From Congeria kusceri (Eukaryota > Mollusca > Bivalvia > Myida > Dreissenidae): 64,000 nt of DNA. The stretch covers positions 21,902,201-21,966,200 of the forward strand of contig CM051028.1 of NCBI GenBank assembly GCA_027627225.1. The letters are read 5' to 3'. Of this stretch, positions 60,268 through 64,000 are shown piece by piece; the first letter of the stretch is position 1, and the number at the start of each line of letters is the position of its first letter. The notes under the pieces are model-generated. The model saw only the letters and a list, made by a program, of their open reading frames with translations, was not told the DNA's origin and ran no database searches. Both the position numbers and the translations under genes were made by a program.

Positions 60268-61217
60268 TTATGAATTTAGGACACAATCCTGGTAATTATT
60301 TACATCATCGTTTTGCACATCTCTAAGGTAAAATTTCTTTAAATTTGCCGAGGAAGACCAATTAGCAGTCTTTAAAATATCCGAAAGTTTACATCCAGCC
60401 CTTGCAGCTGCAGAAGATGAAGCTCCACGAAAGCAATGAGCTTTGTATTTTACAATATCTATACCTGCTAACAAAAGGACATATTTTAGCCAACGAGCCA
60501 AAGTACTTGTTGACACTGCTTTATAATTCTTAAATGATACAAATAATTGAGAATCTTTTCTGAGATTCTTCGTACACTTCAAGTAATACTTTAATGTCAA
60601 TACTGCACACAAGCCTATTTCACTATAAGGTTTCAATTTTAAAACAAAGCTATGTCCTGGTTTATTCGTTTTCAACTGATCACCACAATCAAAAATTGCA
60701 ACATTATCCTCTATACATAAATGATCAACACTCAAAGCCTTTAACGTTTGTGTCCTGGCTGCCGTACACAAGGCTATTAATGACACAAGTTTAAATGACA
60801 ACAATTTCAATGAAACAGTGTGTAGAGGCATCCATGTAGAAATTAAATTAAGAACATTTTGTACATTCCAAGTCTTTACATACCTCGGCTTTGGAGGTAT
60901 TTCTCTATTTAGACCTTTCATGAATCTGTTTAATATATTAATGTTCAAAATAAAATCTTGACGTACAATCTTAACAGTCTTAACAGTATGACACTATAAG
61001 ACTTGTGCATTTGTTTTAAATAAAGCCAATAGGATATTATGTCACTTTCAAGCGGTTTAATGGAATTGCACATCATGAGATTACACCACATATGCCAACG
61101 TGTCCACGCAGACGAGTATTGTTTTCTTGTTCCTGGATGCCAGCTTTGGAAGACCAAGTTGATAGCCAGTTCCGGAATTCCACATTCTGCAACTCTGTCC
61201 GGATACAATCGCTCCAA
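60268..61217 (-). pseudogene. DIRS-like tyrosine recombinase, frameshifted
   Basis: The N-terminal part is 61217-60945 (90 codons, SWHPGTRKQYSSAWTRW, a core-binding-like domain); the catalytic part is 60948-60268 (226 codons). The catalytic residues are visible: R65 in TAARTQTLKA, H171-x-x-R174 in AHCFRGASSS, W197 and Y207 in KKFYLRDV. The two parts are in different frames with a shift near 60990, so the protein is broken. Family role: integrates the circular cDNA of DIRS elements by recombination instead of an integrase. Confidence 0.88.
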
Positions 61218-61661
61218 CTAACTGCAGGTGTTTTCTCATTGGATGCAACTCGTTGTTGTGAGGAAGGCTTAGTAGGTCCTTGTGTCGAGGCAACCTGACA
61301 GGAATAGAAATAAGTGAATCCAAAAATAATGGAAACCATGTCTGGTTTGGCCATAATGGGCATATTAACAATGCTGTTTTAACCTGATCTTCCTGATACA
61401 TATTTGGGTAATTGTTTGTTCAATCTAGATGCAAAAATATCAATATTTGGTTTCATTAACTGTGAAAACAATCTTTCAGCTACTGATGATTTTAATTTCC
61501 ATTCAGATGTGTCTGAAAAATTTATAGAAATCTAATCAGCCTTGATATTGGATATTCCAGACAAATGAAATGCAGATACCTATATGTCTCTTTCAATGCA
61601 CCATTCCCATATATGTTTTGTTAGTTTATCCTTATCTTGAGAATTCATGCCACCCATATTA
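61081..61661 (-). pseudogene. DIRS-like Pol C-terminal region, interrupted
   Basis: The frame 61401-61081 reads LLICPLWPNQTWFPLFLDSL and SLPHNNELHPM, typical of the end of DIRS Pol, and overlaps the recombinase start by about 137 bases in another frame, as is usual for these elements. Between 61402 and 61661 the frame (with SAFHLSGISNIKAD) is cut by in-frame TAG codons and a shift after the RNase H domain. Confidence 0.75.
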
Positions 61662-62907
61662 TTAATATATGGATATAGCAGTGGTATTATCACACTGAAT
61701 GGCAACATGAGTACTTTTGTAATTGCAAAGCCATGTCTTCAAGGCAAAGAAAATTGAAAGCAATTCTAAATAATCGATATGAAACAATGATTCTTCATAT
61801 GACCAACGTCCACCAGAAGCTTGTTTCATATCCACAAAACCATAACCATCATAAGATGCATCAGTTTGTATTGTGAAAGATATACGGTCTTGTATAATTT
61901 TCTTGCTATTTCTTGAATCAATGTTCATTACCCACCATTTAATTTGACTTTTTGCTTCAGTGTCCAGCTCCATAATTGATTCAAAGTCTGTTGAAACGTT
62001 TAATGCATGAATTTTGCATCTTTCTAAAGTTCTATAATGAAGGGGTCCTTCTAAAATTGCAAAGAATGTACTAATTATCAGACCAATAAATGACGCCAGA
62101 TCACGAATCTTTATCTGTTCCTTTGACAACAACTGTTCACCAAAAGTTTTCACTTTTTATTTTGCTGTCAGGCAGAAAAACCATGAAGAGCACTGAATCA
62201 ATTATGTAACCAACATATGTCATTCTCTGAGTAGGGATTGTAACAGACTTTTCATCATTGATGATAAAATCCAAGGAATCCAATTTATTGCTCATCATGT
62301 CCATATTGCTCGAACAAATTTCTTTATCACCATGCATATCGATACTATCATCAATGTAGTACGAACATCTTATGCCCATTTTGCGAAATAAAGCATACAC
62401 TGGCTTTAATATTTTTGTAAAGAAATATGGAGCTGAACTGAGACCAAAACAGAGACACACAAAATTGTATAATTTATTCTTCCACTCAAATTTGAGGTAT
62501 TTAAAATCTCTTTTGTCAACAGGAATTGACCAATATGCTTTTTTCAAATCTAAACTTGTGAAAAAATCATCTGGCTGTACCAATTCCAAAACAAATGGAA
62601 AAGTTTCTTGCTTAAATTTTTCATAATGAACAAATTTATTGAGATTCCGTAAATTTATTATAGGTCGAAATTCTCCATTTGGTTTTGGAATAAGAAAAAT
62701 ATTTGAAATAAATTCATTGTTTTCATGTACAGTTGGCATAATAGCTCCATCTGTTAACATATTTTCGACTTCATTATCAATTAATAATGTGTCATGTTCA
62801 GAAAATGATATTTTACTTGGAGGTTTCTTTTGATATGGAGGACTATCAAATACAATTTTGTATCCTTGTACGGTTTCAAGTACCCATTTATCTGATGTTA
62901 ATTTCAA
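61662..62907 (-). pseudogene. DIRS-like reverse transcriptase and RNase H, frameshifted
   Basis: RT frame 62907-62137 (256 codons): FLIPKPNGEFRPIINLRNLN, catalytic Asp120 in FFTSLDLKKAYW, LCFGLSSAPYFF and the YIDD box at 184-187 (62347-62358). RNase H frame 62153-61662 (163 codons): D98 in QTDASYDGYGF, E130 in YLELLSIFFAL, D155 in IQCDNTTA. The two frames overlap by 17 bases at a shift around 62145. Reading extends upstream of the RT Met to about 62970. Catalytic residues are intact but the continuity is lost. Confidence 0.88.
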
Positions 62908-62975
62908 CCATTCATTATAACAAGATCGTAACCTCTCAAAATTACTTTTAATTACCTCTGTCTTGAAGACTTTGT

Positions 62976-63990
62976 TTAGTTTGGGCCCTGAGGCACTGCT
63001 GATGTGGCCTTCTTCTGGCTTTTGAACTCGTGTTTATGGCCAAACTGCCCATATTCGTTGATGGCCTGCCTGCTGTAACCATATCCTCCACGGCCGTATG
63101 GTCGAGCCCTCCATCTGCCACGTCTGCCCCTAATAGGACCAATAGAAGTGCGTTTCGCCATGGGATATTTCCCAATTCTGACACTAGTTTCACATTTTGT
63201 CAGTTCCTTACCAACATCATCACCAAACAAGTAATCTGTTATTGGTGTATTAATGTTGCAAATACTGGAATATTTCTGTTTTAAGAAAGGCCTCAACAAA
63301 TGCCTTGGTCTCACACTCATATTGAATTGGACTTGACCAAGCATTGTTAATGAGTCAGCAATCAGTGTTTTGATTTCTGGGACCTTTCCAATATATGGTT
63401 TTAGTAATTTGGATAAGGTCAAAATAGGGATCATACCCGCAAGATTTTGTGTATCTCGGAGCAAACGATCAGTGGTTTGCACTCTGCGATGGCGAGCAAG
63501 GTCACGCCATATCTCCTCATTCACTTTTGGGGCCAACATGTACTGACAATTCGATGGTATTTTGTATTTTTCCACTGTTTCATTAACAGAACACATATGA
63601 GTACAAGAATCATTTATTAATTTTGCCAATGACTCCGAAACTGGGTCGCCCATTTCTGGGGCTTTCAATTTTGTCTGAGGCCACAAATCATCATCAGGAT
63701 TATCATCCGACTAATCATCAAACAGAGAATTCTCAAACCTGTTTGAAAACGAAGGATCTGTTTTAGATCTTTTGCTCTTGATACTATCAATCTGAATCGT
63801 AATCAGTCATTTGAATACTTTCCCCATCATAAGACATTTCATTTTCTGAAGTATTTAAAATACTTTGACTAGGAACATCAGTGGGCTGTTTATGCAGGCC
63901 CAAGACAGCCATTTATTTGGCCACATTTTCTGGGGTGAGCTGATTTAAATCAACAGGGTTGTTCGACACAACTTTCGTGACCGCCATTGT
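62976..63990 (-). pseudogene. DIRS-like Gag region, N-terminal part broken by stops
   Basis: Open frame 63686-62976 (236 codons) ends in an Arg/Gly-rich nucleic-acid-binding tail (RGRRGRWRARPYGRGGYGYS) just before Pol. Upstream, a likely original start (MAVTKVVSNNPVDLNQLTPE at about 63987) leads into frames with stops near 63913, 63794 and 63713. Position 5' of RT and composition argue for Gag. The left terminal repeat lies beyond 64000. Confidence 0.72.
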
Positions 63991-64000
63991 TATTATTCTT

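Overview
The window is AT-rich animal nuclear DNA with spliced genes (GT-AG introns, one GC-AG intron), GC-richer exons and very dense transposon-derived sequence. Several repeats match families I associate with bivalve molluscs: the palindromic element whose arms carry GCATTAAG and CGACACTTTACGC, the tRNA-headed SINE with a conserved core, and the GCTCACCTGAG element. Together they suggest a bivalve, most likely a dreissenid mussel. That is a recollection, not a database result.

Two protein-coding genes can be read through their splice sites, both on the + strand. At 2009-5205 five exons encode a complete 213-residue Nudix hydrolase of the NUDT14 (UDP-sugar diphosphatase) type. From 16135 to beyond 59044 lies a full-length ABCB transporter (P-glycoprotein/MDR type). 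Two alternative first coding exons (16135 and 27136) and 25 further exons give 1118 residues: TMD1, NBD1, a basic Ser/Thr-rich linker, TMD2 and the start of NBD2 through its Walker A. The remaining NBD2 exons are not in the window. All exon phases fit, and both halves show the expected motifs.

Region by region: 1-1945 is a LINE 3' end running into a 44-bp minisatellite; 2009-5205 is NUDT14; 5206-16134 is gene-free and full of short inverted-repeat elements, duplications and SINEs; 16221-31829 is the huge first intron of the transporter, holding nested TIR elements, pentanucleotide arrays and an unrecognised broken coding frame; 31830-59044 holds the ABCB exons, with a tandem repeat, SINE or MITE in most introns; 59508-64000 is an antisense, degenerate DIRS-like retrotransposon (Gag, RT-RNase H, tyrosine recombinase, inverted and internal complementary repeats) in the intron after exon 26, cut by the window edge.

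The most interesting signals are in the ABCB gene. One first exon carries an acidic di-leucine sorting motif and the other does not. The 3' end of exon 20 with its splice donor is triplicated in tandem into the intron. A 41-bp minisatellite in intron 10 appears to be built from the splice acceptor and first codons of exon 11. No previously undescribed multi-gene system is evident.
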